From Allobosea sp. BH3 (GTDB lineage: Bacteria; Pseudomonadota; Alphaproteobacteria; Rhizobiales; Beijerinckiaceae): a stretch of DNA of 64,000 nt. The translations under genes and the position numbers were made by a program. The notes under the pieces were generated by a model that ran no database searches, was not told the origin of the DNA, and saw nothing but the letters and a program-made list of their open reading frames with translations. This document shows, in pieces, positions 42,980 to 52,162 of this stretch. The stretch spans positions 558,001 through 622,000 of the forward strand of contig NZ_JAIMCA010000005.1 in NCBI RefSeq assembly GCF_025499465.1. The letters are read 5' to 3'. Numbering within the stretch: the stretch's first letter is position 1; each line of letters opens with the position of its first letter.

Positions 42980-44029
42980 TCAGGGGATGCTGCGGACGAT
43001 CCAGGGGCCCAGCCGGTTGGCGAGCGCCACGGGCATCCGCTTCCAGCAGCGGATCGCGAAGGCATATTTCGGATTACTCGGGTTCAATTCCGGCAGCGCG
43101 CTGCCCGTATTGAGCCAATAGTACCAGGACAGCGGGCGGATTTCGGGATTCCACTGCATCTTGAAGCGATAGGTCCCCGAGTCGATCGAGCAGCGGCCGA
43201 GATCGAGTTTGCGGGCGCCGAGGCTGCTGGCCCAGTTGATGGCGCTCCAATAGAGAAGCTCGTTCACCTGATGGCTGGATTCGCGGTAATCCGAGCAGAT
43301 CCACGGCAATTCGACCGTGTCGCCGCGCCTTAGGGCTATGGCGCCCGCGACGGCGCGCCCCTCGCGGCGCACGAGCAGGACGGCCGTGTCCTTCGTCCTG
43401 CGCAGGATGTTCCGAAAGAAGGCCGGGCTGTAAACCGGCGTCCCGAGATCGCGCATGTTGAGCGCGAAGACGCGATAGAAATCGTCCAGCGCCTCGTTGC
43501 CCTCCACCGAGAAGGCAGCCTCCGCTTTGCCGGCTTTCCTGATCTTGCCGCGCAGGCGCGAACTGAGGCCGGACCAGATCCGCTCCGGGCCGGCGTCGAG
43601 ATCTATGACGAGCGCGACCTTGTGCTGGCGGAGCCTCCAGCCTGCATCGGCCAGGCTCGTCGATCCGGCCTGTTGCCGCAGCTCGATATGGCGCGCGCCT
43701 CTCTTCGCGGCGAGGTTCGCCGCCGCGGTTGCCAATGCCGCCTCGCATTCCGGCGTATCGGCCAGGATGCCGCCCGAGTCGAGGAAGGGCAGGGAGACGA
43801 AGAAGTGCCCAAACAACGCGCTTTGCATCTCGACCATCGGCAGGACGCCGCGCACGCGATCACTGTCCCGGACCATCAGATACCAGCTGCGATGGCCGAA
43901 GCTGCTCTCGGAAATCTCGCGCCACTCCAGCGCGTGATACGGGGAGGCGCCCGGAGCGCTGTCGACATAGGCCTGCCACTCGTCGTCTCGCCCGGTCTGC
44001 GCGAGGTCCAGAACCTCGAGATGCTGCAT
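42980..44029 (-). CDS. FemAB-like GNAT protein of the exopolysaccharide/XrtA-associated type
   Basis: Predicted 349-residue protein with a double acetyltransferase (FemAB-like) fold. PYHALEWREISESSFGHRSWYLMV at the N-terminus (first part PYHALEWREI), GVLPMVEMQSALFG, LPFLDSGGILAD and the C-terminal FKMQWNPEIRPLSWYYWLN match the family found beside exosortase (XrtA/PEP-CTERM) and polysaccharide loci, where it is thought to transfer an amino-acyl or acyl group. No exosortase is in the window. It is divergent from the DUF3473 deacetylase gene, a frequent companion, across 233 bp that contain a conserved element. Confidence 0.82.
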   Translation of the reverse strand: MQHLEVLDLAQTGRDDEWQAYVDSAPGASPYHALEWREISESSFGHRSWYLMVRDSDRVRGVLPMVEMQSALFGHFFVSLPFLDSGGILADTPECEAALATAAANLAAKRGARHIELRQQAGSTSLADAGWRLRQHKVALVIDLDAGPERIWSGLSSRLRGKIRKAGKAEAAFSVEGNEALDDFYRVFALNMRDLGTPVYSPAFFRNILRRTKDTAVLLVRREGRAVAGAIALRRGDTVELPWICSDYRESSHQVNELLYWSAINWASSLGARKLDLGRCSIDSGTYRFKMQWNPEIRPLSWYYWLNTGSALPELNPSNPKYAFAIRCWKRMPVALANRLGPWIVRSIP

Positions 44030-44155
44030 CGAAGCACGCCGCTCCCCACGCCCGAATTCATTGCGGGCAGACGCTTGATCGAGCCCCTTGCCGCCGCTCC
44101 GGGTGCATCATGCGCTGATTTTCGCCCTCAGGGCGGGGCGCATCGGGGGGAGGGT

Positions 44156-44180
44156 GGCATACCTCCGGTAGGCTTACCCC
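44156..44180 (-). promoter_or_regulatory. Conserved polysaccharide-locus element, site 2
   Basis: On the minus strand it reads GGGGTAAGCCTACC followed by GGAGGTATGCC. It aligns with the element at 51626 over 25-26 bases with one gap. It contains inverted TACC/GGTA arms. It lies 127 bp before the FemAB-like gene and 83 bp before the deacetylase gene. Inferred operator. Confidence 0.5.
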
Positions 44181-44262
44181 TTTAGAGACGCAGGCGCGGT
44201 GCGGCGGCCATGCTACGAATCCAAGTCTGTGCTTCCAGCCGGGATCCGATGCGGGCAAACCG

Positions 44263-45351
44263 ATGAAACGATCTTCGATGATTGAGCGCCTGACACGTCA
44301 GCCCGATCGTCATGACGTGAGCTCCGACATTGCCATGGCTGCCGGGAAGAGCGGGTCGCTCGATCTCGCGGCGAAGCGAGAGGCCGGCCAGTCATCGGCG
44401 GCCGGCAAAGGGTCTGCCGGAACTGAATCTGGCCGGGTCGCGCTCTCCATCGATGTCGAGGACTGGTTCCATGCCGCCAATCTGGCGCGCGCGGTTCCGC
44501 CCGAGGCATGGGATGCATGCGAGCTGCGGGTCGAACGCAATACGATGCGGATGCTGCAGATCCTCGATGCGGCGAATGTCCGTGCCACCTTCTTCGTGCT
44601 GGGCTGGGTGGCCGAGCGCTGCCCGAGGCTCGTGCGCAGCATCGCCGAGGCGGGCCATGAGGTCGCGTGTCATGGCTACGGCCACCAGCTTGTCACCTCG
44701 CTCGGGGCAGACGAATTTCGAGCCGACGTATCGCGCGCCAAGCACCATCTCGAGGATCTGCTGGGTGCGCCGGTCCGTGGCTATCGGGCGCCGTCCTTTT
44801 CGATCACGGACTGGGCGATCCCGATCCTGCAGGAAGTCGGCTTCGAATACGACTCCTCGGTCGTGCCGACGATCGCGCATGATCGATACGGCAAGCTGAC
44901 GGGAATGGATGCCGGCCGTCCCGTCACCCTGCTGCGAGAAGGCTTCCACGAGGTCTCGATCTCGTGCCTTCGGCTGGGAAAACGCGGAATTCCCTGGGGA
45001 GGCGGAGGCTATTTTCGGCTGGCGCCCTATGCGCTGTGGGTCCAGGGCGTGCGGGCCATCCTGCGCTCCGGACGGCCTTACGTCTTCTATATCCACCCGT
45101 GGGAAATCGATGCGGGTCAGCCGCGGGTTTCAGGAATGAAGCCGTTCGAGATGTTTCGCCATCGCATCAACCTCAGCCGTTGCGAGGAGCGCTTCATCGC
45201 TCTTGCCGGCGCCTTCCCCTGGACGACGATCGGCGACCTGATCGACGAAGAGAAGCTGAGGGTTCCTGGCGGAAAGCGCTCTGCAGCCAGCATGAGAACG
45301 ATCGAAACGCTCCAGTCATGCCTGACCTGGTCGCCAGCCTTCTTCTGCTGA
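44263..45351 (+). CDS. Polysaccharide deacetylase with DUF3473 (XrtA-associated type)
   Basis: Predicted 362-residue NodB-fold deacetylase. The core starts at about residue 60 with VALSIDVEDWFHAANLA (metal-binding Asp), ATFFVLGWVAERCP, the metal-binding HGYGHQ near 139 and YRAPSFSITDWA; the DUF3473 end follows (GGGGYFRLAPY, FYIHPWEID, HRINLSRCEERF). It would remove N- or O-acetyl groups from a polysaccharide intermediate. The first 60 residues are low-complexity; starts at 44278 or 44335 are also possible. Neighbours are typical of polysaccharide assembly. It converges on the flippase gene, 31 bp away. Confidence 0.87.
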   Translation: MKRSSMIERLTRQPDRHDVSSDIAMAAGKSGSLDLAAKREAGQSSAAGKGSAGTESGRVALSIDVEDWFHAANLARAVPPEAWDACELRVERNTMRMLQILDAANVRATFFVLGWVAERCPRLVRSIAEAGHEVACHGYGHQLVTSLGADEFRADVSRAKHHLEDLLGAPVRGYRAPSFSITDWAIPILQEVGFEYDSSVVPTIAHDRYGKLTGMDAGRPVTLLREGFHEVSISCLRLGKRGIPWGGGGYFRLAPYALWVQGVRAILRSGRPYVFYIHPWEIDAGQPRVSGMKPFEMFRHRINLSRCEERFIALAGAFPWTTIGDLIDEEKLRVPGGKRSAASMRTIETLQSCLTWSPAFFC

Positions 45352-45382
45352 CCATTTGAAACGCGCCAGCGCGGCTCCTGCC

Positions 45383-46750
45383 TCAAGCACGATGCGCCAG
45401 AATCTGCCGCGTCTTGGCGAGGCCCAACCGAAAAGTCGCGAGCATGTTTGGCGTCAGGGAAAGGCGACGCCAGAGAAACACGGCCATCGCCAGGTTCCAG
45501 ACGATCAGGGTCGCCGCGGTGCCGATCGCCGCGCCGTTCACGCCGAACAGACTGATCAGCCCGGCACTCACGGCGACATTGCCGACCGCGCTGGACACGA
45601 GCAGCACGGCAGCATTCGGCTCGTGTCCCGTCATCGTCATGACGTGAAGCTGCGAGCCGGCTGCAGCCGTCATCATCTGTCCGACGAGGAGAATGCGAAG
45701 GGCCGGAATCCCGGCCTCGTAGCCCGGGCCGAACCAGAAGAAGAGCGGCTCGGCCAGAACGAAGATCGCCGTCCCGATCAGGCCCGACGCGATCATGGAC
45801 CAGCGCGCCGTCGTCGCGATCAGGCTCCGGAGCATGTCGTGCTCGTTTCTGGCGAACAGCCCCGCGATGGTCGGCGCGAACAGGGTGTTGATCGCGACCC
45901 GCGGCAGCGCGACCACAAAGGCCATGTTGAACGCCAGGCTGTAGATCCCCGCTGCCCGAGTATCCCCGAACCAGCCGAGCACTATGACACCGGTTCGGTT
46001 CAGAAGGGCTTCGGCGGCGGCCATGATGACGAGTGGCAAGGCCGCACGACGCCAGGCCGCGGCGTCATACGCCGGCACCACGCCGTCGACGAAGTCGGGG
46101 CGCAGCTTGCGCATCCCGAGCGTGGCAAAGAACAGCGCGACGACGCCACCCACCAGTGTCAGCTGCATCACCGTGAAGGCCTCGAGGCGCCAACCCAGAG
46201 CCATGGTTGCGAGAGCGACCAGGGAAACCAGGATCCCGTCCCGCATCAGGCGGTTCGGCGCCACCGCCCACAGCACGCCGCCGAACGCGCGCACGATGGA
46301 ACTGCGGATCCACAGCAGCGCCAGCACCGGCACCAGCAACAGGCCGATGAGAAAGGTGTCCCTGAGCTGCGTCGACACGTCGCGCACCAGCACGACCCCG
46401 GCGCCGGCCAGCATGACGACGATACTGACGGCCAGCGCCCGTCGTTCCGCGTACTGGATAACCCCCCGAAAGAGCGGCCAGGCGCGCTCGGCCTCATAGG
46501 CGGGGAGGAAGCGCAGGAGAGCGACATCGAAGCCGAGCGCCGAAACATAGGCCAGGACGATCACCCAGGCTGCCGCATAGGCGTAGATGCCATAGGCATC
46601 GACCCCGACGAAACGTGCGATCAGGAGCTGGGAGAAATAGGCCAGCCCGACACCTGCGCTGTAGAGGATGAAGGCCGTCAAGCCGCCGCGGGCGAGACGA
46701 TGGACAGATCGTCTCTCGAGCTCGTCCTTCCCCATGATGGCACCCGTCAT
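45383..46750 (-). CDS. Wzx-like oligosaccharide flippase
   Basis: Predicted 455-residue membrane protein of the MOP/PST superfamily with about 12-14 helices. The N-terminal RLARGGLTAFILYSAGVGLA and LIARFVGVDAYGIYAYAAAW, and the mid-region VIVLGWFGDTRAAGIYSLAF, are typical of polysaccharide flippases, which move lipid-linked repeat units across the inner membrane. The start at 46750 overlaps the Wzc-like stop (ATGA); ATG at 46735 is an alternative. Last gene of the GT - Wzy - Wzc - Wzx unit. Confidence 0.88.
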   Translation of the reverse strand: MTGAIMGKDELERRSVHRLARGGLTAFILYSAGVGLAYFSQLLIARFVGVDAYGIYAYAAAWVIVLAYVSALGFDVALLRFLPAYEAERAWPLFRGVIQYAERRALAVSIVVMLAGAGVVLVRDVSTQLRDTFLIGLLLVPVLALLWIRSSIVRAFGGVLWAVAPNRLMRDGILVSLVALATMALGWRLEAFTVMQLTLVGGVVALFFATLGMRKLRPDFVDGVVPAYDAAAWRRAALPLVIMAAAEALLNRTGVIVLGWFGDTRAAGIYSLAFNMAFVVALPRVAINTLFAPTIAGLFARNEHDMLRSLIATTARWSMIASGLIGTAIFVLAEPLFFWFGPGYEAGIPALRILLVGQMMTAAAGSQLHVMTMTGHEPNAAVLLVSSAVGNVAVSAGLISLFGVNGAAIGTAATLIVWNLAMAVFLWRRLSLTPNMLATFRLGLAKTRQILAHRA

Positions 46751-48648
46751 TCCGCCGGGAATGCGACAGGCTTGCCCGGCGCGGCGGGAGGGCGCTGGTC
46801 GCCCGGGGCCGAACCCTTGGGCGGCGCTTTGGATCGCCATGCCTTGAGGCCGCGGGCATAGTACCTGCGGTATCTCAGCGTCAGCTCGCCTGCATCGCCG
46901 AAGCGGTATTGGGCGTGCCGCTTCACATCGACCTGGGTCAGGATGGCCGTCGTCACCTCGCTCCATTCCTTGCCGAGGCCGCTGGCCTCCCGCAGCAGGC
47001 GCGTGGCGCTCCGGGCGACCTCCCGCTTTGTCCCCGCCCACTTCACGGCGAACAGCACGCGGTCCGCCAGGAGGGGCAGCGAGCGTGCTTCCGCGGCGCC
47101 GAGCAAGGCCGGGCCATCGATGATCACGCAGTCATAATCGTCCCGCCACTGACGGATCAGGCGTGGCAGGTGCTCGCTGGCGAAGAGCAGCGGATCGACG
47201 CTGTTGCGCTGTATCGGCAGGTAGTCGAGCCCGACATCGGCAATGTGCCGGATGGAATCCGCTGGCGCCCGGTTGTGGAAGTGGAGATCGCGGCTTCCTT
47301 CTTCGGTCCGGCTGGCGGCATGTAGCTCGGCCAGAAACGAGCCTCGACGAGAATCGAGGTCGACCAGGAGCACGCGCCGGCCGACGCCAGACAGGTAAGT
47401 GGCGAGGCTCAGGGCGAGCGTCGACTTTCCTTCCATGGGAACGCTTGAGCTGATCAGGACGACCTTGGAATGCCGGGACTTGGCCGTGATCCTCAACGTC
47501 GCGGCCGTCGCTCTTATCGCTTCCGAATAGGCCGAGAACGGCTCTTTCAGCAGATGTTTGTAACGGCGCACCGCACCCATCCGCGCCGTTTTCGGCACGA
47601 GACCGATGCAAGGGACGCCGAGCGCCTCGCTCACATCGCGCTCGCTGCGCAAGCCATGGTCCAGCCGATCCCTGACGACCCCGAATGCGCAGGCGCCGAT
47701 CGCGAAGATCAGCGATGCCGGAAGGATGAAGAGCAGCGGATTGGAGGAGCTCGGCCGCTCCGGGGCCTTTGCGAATGACGAGACGCTGACATCGGGCGAG
47801 ATGAACTCGATCTCGCTGCGAAGCTCGTCTTGCCGCCTGACCAGCGTCGCCAGAACTTGCGCGGCCGATCGGGCATTCTCCGCCTCTTCCTTGAGCCCGC
47901 CGATGCGTTCGCTGATGCGCGCCAGTTCGAGGGTCATCCATTCCCGCTTCTGCGTGTTGCGGGCGTCGACGTAGATTTCGGCTATTCGGTTCGTCACCGC
48001 AGCCGCCTGTTCCGGGTTCTTCGACGTGAACGCGATGCTGATGAGGCGGGAGCGGCGTGTCTGCAGGATCTTCGAGTCGTGCTCGAGCTGCCGGACGGTC
48101 AGGGACGCGCTGCGCTTCTCGCCGAAGCCGCTCCACATTTCCAGGCGCCGTGCGAACTCCGCCAGACTCCAGCCATCGTCAAGGTTCGAGGCGGGTTCGA
48201 TGGGCTCGCCGGCATCGACCGGCAGCGGCGCCGGCTGCGCGCTCGCGGCGTCCCCGGGGACCAGGCTGTCGAGCACGCGCGCCATCTGATCGCGAGAGCT
48301 GAGCCGCGCGATATGCGTGTCGATGATCATTTCTTCTTCGGTGGGGAGGGGCCGGACACCGGCCGCGTTGCGTTGCGGCGGCTCCACCGCGATCTCGGCA
48401 ACGGCCGTATACCGCGGCGGGATCGACAGCCCGACCGCGATCGCCAGCACGGCCCCGAGCACGGCGACGGTCAGGATCATTCTCCGCCGGCGCCAGAGCA
48501 CGCGGACGACATCCAGAAACTGCTGGTCCGGAACGACCGGTTCCGGGGTGGTGACGGCGGGGTGGGTTTTGGCCCGGCGCGGAGCCGGGCGCAGTCTGCC
48601 AGGCTCGATCGGCTCGCCTTTGGCTGGGTCATTGACGGTCTGCAGCAT
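46747..48648 (-). CDS. Wzc/ExoP-like polysaccharide co-polymerase and tyrosine autokinase
   Basis: Predicted 633-residue protein. An N-terminal Wzz domain is framed by helices near residues 58-78 and 303-322, with a coiled periplasmic region between. The C-terminal BY-kinase domain has the Walker A variant SSSVPMEGKSTLALSLA (about 395-411), Walker A' VLLVDLDSRRGSF and Walker B YDCVIIDGPALLG. Near the end, YRFGDAGELTLRYRRYYARG carries four tyrosines that could be autophosphorylated, fewer than in many Wzc proteins. It controls polymer length and export. Coupled to the flippase by ATGA and separated by 215 bp from the Wzy-like gene upstream. Confidence 0.9.
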   Translation of the reverse strand: MLQTVNDPAKGEPIEPGRLRPAPRRAKTHPAVTTPEPVVPDQQFLDVVRVLWRRRRMILTVAVLGAVLAIAVGLSIPPRYTAVAEIAVEPPQRNAAGVRPLPTEEEMIIDTHIARLSSRDQMARVLDSLVPGDAASAQPAPLPVDAGEPIEPASNLDDGWSLAEFARRLEMWSGFGEKRSASLTVRQLEHDSKILQTRRSRLISIAFTSKNPEQAAAVTNRIAEIYVDARNTQKREWMTLELARISERIGGLKEEAENARSAAQVLATLVRRQDELRSEIEFISPDVSVSSFAKAPERPSSSNPLLFILPASLIFAIGACAFGVVRDRLDHGLRSERDVSEALGVPCIGLVPKTARMGAVRRYKHLLKEPFSAYSEAIRATAATLRITAKSRHSKVVLISSSVPMEGKSTLALSLATYLSGVGRRVLLVDLDSRRGSFLAELHAASRTEEGSRDLHFHNRAPADSIRHIADVGLDYLPIQRNSVDPLLFASEHLPRLIRQWRDDYDCVIIDGPALLGAAEARSLPLLADRVLFAVKWAGTKREVARSATRLLREASGLGKEWSEVTTAILTQVDVKRHAQYRFGDAGELTLRYRRYYARGLKAWRSKAPPKGSAPGDQRPPAAPGKPVAFPAE

Positions 48649-48863
48649 GACTCGAGCCTCGACGGTTCACGGACGGGCGACGAAAGGCCAACAGGGCCGC
48701 GCACAAATGCGGCCGGACAAATCCTGGCGCTGCGCCTTCCAGCGCGCGCTTTGCATCTTCGCTGCTCCGGCTCTTCGATGGCGTCATCGAGCCGCTCTCG
48801 GAAAGCCGGCAGGTGCCGCCCGCATCCAAGACGCCGAGGATACCATTGGCGCCGCCTGCGATG

Positions 48864-50162
48864 TCAGTCACTCTTTCGGGGGATCGCCTGATGCCGCGCC
48901 GCGTCGCCCGCCACCAGGCAGACCGCGACGGCAAACCAGAAAATCGGATGGCGTATGATGAAGTGGAAGACGCTGAAGATCGCGAGGCCGAAGATCAGGG
49001 TGGTCAGGCCGTCCAATCTGGCTGCCCAGGTCCCGGCGAGCAGCACTGCGCCAAGGCCGGCGACGCTGAGGATTCCGAGCAGGCCACTCTGCGTGAACAG
49101 GTCGAGCAGCGTGTTGTGCGCTTCGAAATTGGGCAGGAAGCCCGGCTTCGGCTGATCGGAATACTTCAAGGCTTCCGCCGAGCGGGACCCCAGCACGACC
49201 GGGAAGGGGCTCGCGATGTGGGGAGCCGGCCCCAGCCCCATCAGGCCTGAGGCGAGCCCTCGTTCGATCGCGGCGCCCCAGATGGTGAACCGAAGCGATG
49301 CCGAGCGCTCGGTGTCCGCCTCCTCGCCCCGGGCCATCTCCCGCGCGACATCCCTGGCTTCCGCCTTGATCGTGTTGACGAGCGGAACCGTCGCCATCAC
49401 CGCGGCTGGAAGAGCCAGAATGACGAGCCACGCCAGGGCGGGGCGAAAGCTGGGCTTCGCCTCGCCCACCCAGCTACGGAGCTTCAGCACGACGAAGATC
49501 GGCACGCTGCAGACGAGAACCAGGGCGAAGGAATCGCTCAGCGTCAGCCTTCCGACCCAGATGGCGACGCCGCCGCAGGCGACCGCGGCAATGCGTTCAA
49601 CCGTTCGCGTAGCGACTTCGGCGAGATGGAGCGACAGCAGGGTCAGCACTGCGCAGAGCAGGGCGAGCTGGTTCGCATTCGTCGACCAGCCGCGAAAGCG
49701 CGTGTTCCAGTACCAGGGATCGACCGCCGGGATGTCGATCACGCCATAGCCGTGGGCCGCCTGGAGCAGGAGAAATACGGCCCCCAGCGAGGCCACCATC
49801 CAGGTCATTCGATGCAGGCGCGGGCCGGCGTCGGGGCCGACGACGATCAGGCTGCTCACGATCGTCAGCAGCGTGTAGGCCATCACATTGTGAAGGAGCA
49901 GGCCCCGGTCGTGAACATCCCCGATGAGGTAGCCCGTCATCGTGCCGAGGCTCTGGGCCACGGCGAAAGCAGCCCAGAAGATCAACAGGATCGTCAGCGG
50001 GGGAGTCATCGGTGGCCCGAGCCTGGCGAGTTCACGGCCCGCCGCGAGAAAGACCCAGGCCAGTATCAATATTTCGCCAGGCCCGAGCGGAAGACTTGTC
50101 GGCCTCAGTTGGGAAGCGGTCGACAACAAGAGGCCGGAAGCCAGAAGCAGATCGATCACCAT
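48864..50162 (-). CDS. Wzy/O-antigen ligase-like membrane protein
   Basis: Predicted 432-residue polytopic protein (about 10-12 helices). The large periplasmic loop contains RGWSTNANQLALL and, further on, NFEAHNTLLDLFTQSGLLG, the His-containing Wzy_C motif of polymerases and O-antigen ligases. In this locus polymerisation of exopolysaccharide repeat units is the likelier job. It follows the glycosyltransferase gene by 49 bp in the same direction. Confidence 0.85.
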   Translation of the reverse strand: MVIDLLLASGLLLSTASQLRPTSLPLGPGEILILAWVFLAAGRELARLGPPMTPPLTILLIFWAAFAVAQSLGTMTGYLIGDVHDRGLLLHNVMAYTLLTIVSSLIVVGPDAGPRLHRMTWMVASLGAVFLLLQAAHGYGVIDIPAVDPWYWNTRFRGWSTNANQLALLCAVLTLLSLHLAEVATRTVERIAAVACGGVAIWVGRLTLSDSFALVLVCSVPIFVVLKLRSWVGEAKPSFRPALAWLVILALPAAVMATVPLVNTIKAEARDVAREMARGEEADTERSASLRFTIWGAAIERGLASGLMGLGPAPHIASPFPVVLGSRSAEALKYSDQPKPGFLPNFEAHNTLLDLFTQSGLLGILSVAGLGAVLLAGTWAARLDGLTTLIFGLAIFSVFHFIIRHPIFWFAVAVCLVAGDAARHQAIPRKSD

Positions 50163-50211
50163 CGCAATCTCTTCAGCTCGTCTTCAGGCGCCTGAACATG
50201 CCGCCCTCGCT

Positions 50212-51438
50212 TCATTCCTCGACCAGCCGCACCGGATCGTCCTGGTGCAGATTGCGGTCCGCCCCGTTCAGCGCCGTCTTCACCGGAGCCTGGCGCAAGC
50301 CGCTCGCCAGCTGCCTGTAGAGGGAGGCGTAGCGCTCGACGATCACCTCGAGATTGAACTCGCTCCGGACCAGCGCGGCAGCCCGCGCGCCCATCGACGC
50401 GGCGAGCTCGCGATCCTGCAGCAGTTCGAGAATCCGGCCGGTGAGTTGCTCGGGGGAATGCGGCGCGACCAGATAGCCGTTCCAGCCATCGCGAACGACA
50501 TCCCGGCAGCCCGGCATGCGCGTGGTCACGATCGGTCGCGACGCGACGGCCGCTTCGAGAAGCGCACGTGGAATGCCCTCGCGGTACTCCGTCGGGAGAA
50601 CGAACAGATCCGCCATGTTCAGCAGAGACGGCACATCGGAGCGCGGGCCGAGGGAGATCACATAGGGCTTGTGGCGATCGATCTCGGCCTGCGTCACGGC
50701 AAGCGGACCCTCGCTGTCCCGTGGACCCACCAGCAGGAAGCGCACATTGGGGCGAAGTCGGTGAATCGCTGCCGCGGCCTCGAGGAGGGTCGGTATCCCC
50801 TTTTGCCGCGTTATGCGCGAAACGGTGACGACGACTTCCTGGCCGGCGAGGCCCAGCTTCTGGCGAAGCTCTTCCGGCGCAGGCCCCTCGGCGACCGCAC
50901 GATCGAACCTGCCGACATCGACGCCGGACCCCGGGATCAACTGCCCGGGGCTGGCCCCCATGAGCTTGTTGCGCTCGAAGAACCCCTGGTCGTCGACGTT
51001 CTGAAACACCATCGCCGTCGTCGATGCCGCGGCCAGCCGCTGGATGGCCCGCCAGATCGGACGGAAGAACAGCGCCTTCGGCGAACGCGATGAGTAGAGA
51101 TAGGCCAGGCCATTGATCGTGCAGACGACGCGCACGCCCGGAATGCCCCGCGCCGCCAGCGGCACCAGCAGGTTTGGCTTGGTGTCGAAGCTTTGCACGA
51201 TCTCGGGGCGGACAGTCGCGATCAGCTTCATGAGAGCCGTACGCGACGCCAGGTCCGCCAGCGGGGCGACGAACCGATCAAAGTGAAAAGGGTGGTATTC
51301 GATCCCGGCGCTCGCGAACGGCTCAGGTTCCGCCGTCGCAGCGGCGCTCACGCGAAACCCGCGCTCCTGCAGAGCCAGGAGAAAAGGGATGCGCAACGCG
51401 TGGTCCTCGCCTCCGATGCAAAGCACGTGCGGTGTCAT
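50212..51438 (-). CDS. GT4 family glycosyltransferase
   Basis: Predicted 408-residue GT-B enzyme. The N-terminal half has SFDTKPNLLVPLAARGIPGV and VVCTINGLAYLYSS, which resemble PglA-like HexNAc transferases; the C-terminal half has the donor-binding EYREGIPRALLEAAVASRPI (E-x7-E) and GCRDVVRDGWNGYLV. It would add a sugar to the undecaprenyl-linked unit at the cytoplasmic face. It is the only clear glycosyltransferase besides the priming enzyme and cellulose synthase here, so others must be encoded elsewhere for a complex repeat unit. First gene of a four-gene minus-strand unit. Confidence 0.9.
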   Translation of the reverse strand: MTPHVLCIGGEDHALRIPFLLALQERGFRVSAAATAEPEPFASAGIEYHPFHFDRFVAPLADLASRTALMKLIATVRPEIVQSFDTKPNLLVPLAARGIPGVRVVCTINGLAYLYSSRSPKALFFRPIWRAIQRLAAASTTAMVFQNVDDQGFFERNKLMGASPGQLIPGSGVDVGRFDRAVAEGPAPEELRQKLGLAGQEVVVTVSRITRQKGIPTLLEAAAAIHRLRPNVRFLLVGPRDSEGPLAVTQAEIDRHKPYVISLGPRSDVPSLLNMADLFVLPTEYREGIPRALLEAAVASRPIVTTRMPGCRDVVRDGWNGYLVAPHSPEQLTGRILELLQDRELAASMGARAAALVRSEFNLEVIVERYASLYRQLASGLRQAPVKTALNGADRNLHQDDPVRLVEE

Positions 51439-52162
51439 GTTCCTGCACCCGCTTCTGAGGACGTCGGACCGCCTGTCCCTGAGGGTTGGCGCATTGTGCG
51501 GTGCGAAGCTTTGTTCATTCGCTTCAGGCCTTCGATTGGCAGATTCCGCGCGAATTCAAGCGGCAGAGCTCTGTTTGCCGTTCACAATCAGTAACACGGT
51601 AGCGTATTGGGCGCTGGCGTATGACGGGGTATACCTATTCCGAGGTAGGCCGGTACTTTGGCGCACTGCACGCGATGCTCTCGGCGGCGCTGGTTCTGTT
51701 CGACGAACGGCGTTTCTCGGCGAGGGGTCCTCTAGAGTTTGCACTAGACACTCGTCGATCCAACAGGCAGACTTTTGTCTATCGGGCCGTCGGACCTTGG
51801 ACTCTTGCCGTCTCTGCACGAAACGATGCATCAATTGATGCAGCATGGAATCCAAGATTCACGGGGTCTAAGCTTTAGCGATCTCGTTCAAATACGAGGA
51901 TGATCGCATGGGTGTCGTTGAATTGTAATTATCAATTTTCTCAGACATCATCGCAGAAGTAAATTCTTCGATGAATATGATAATATATAATATACAGATC
52001 GTCTGATAATAACATACTAAACGAAGATGATTTCAATCCGGCCTCTCGTTAATAATAAAATACAATTTGAGCCGCATTGTTGACAAAATGAAAAACACCA
52101 ACAATCCCGAAGAGAGAATTGCTTGTCTTGAGCCGTTAGACGGCAAAGCCGAGGAGGTTATC
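51439..52162. other. 724-bp AT-rich intergenic region before the LuxR-type regulator
   Basis: The stretch from about 51880 to 52080 is strikingly AT-rich (for example aatatgataatatataatat) against a GC-rich background. It contains the conserved element at 51626 and probable promoters for both divergent genes. A small frame (51621-51878) has no recognisable features and starts inside the conserved element, so it is not called as a gene. Confidence 0.7.
51626..51651 (+). promoter_or_regulatory. Conserved polysaccharide-locus element, site 3
   Basis: GGGGTATACCTATT followed by CCGAGGTAGGCC; it has the inverted repeat TACCT-attccg-AGGTA. It aligns with site 2 (minus strand at 44156-44180) along its whole length. 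It lies 188 bp upstream of the GT4 gene and about 510 bp upstream of the LuxR-type gene. Inferred operator. Confidence 0.5.

Noticed and set aside
51621..51878. 85-codon plus-strand frame in the AT-rich intergenic region
   Set aside because: It begins inside the conserved regulatory-like element, has no recognisable family features and lacks a convincing ribosome-binding site.
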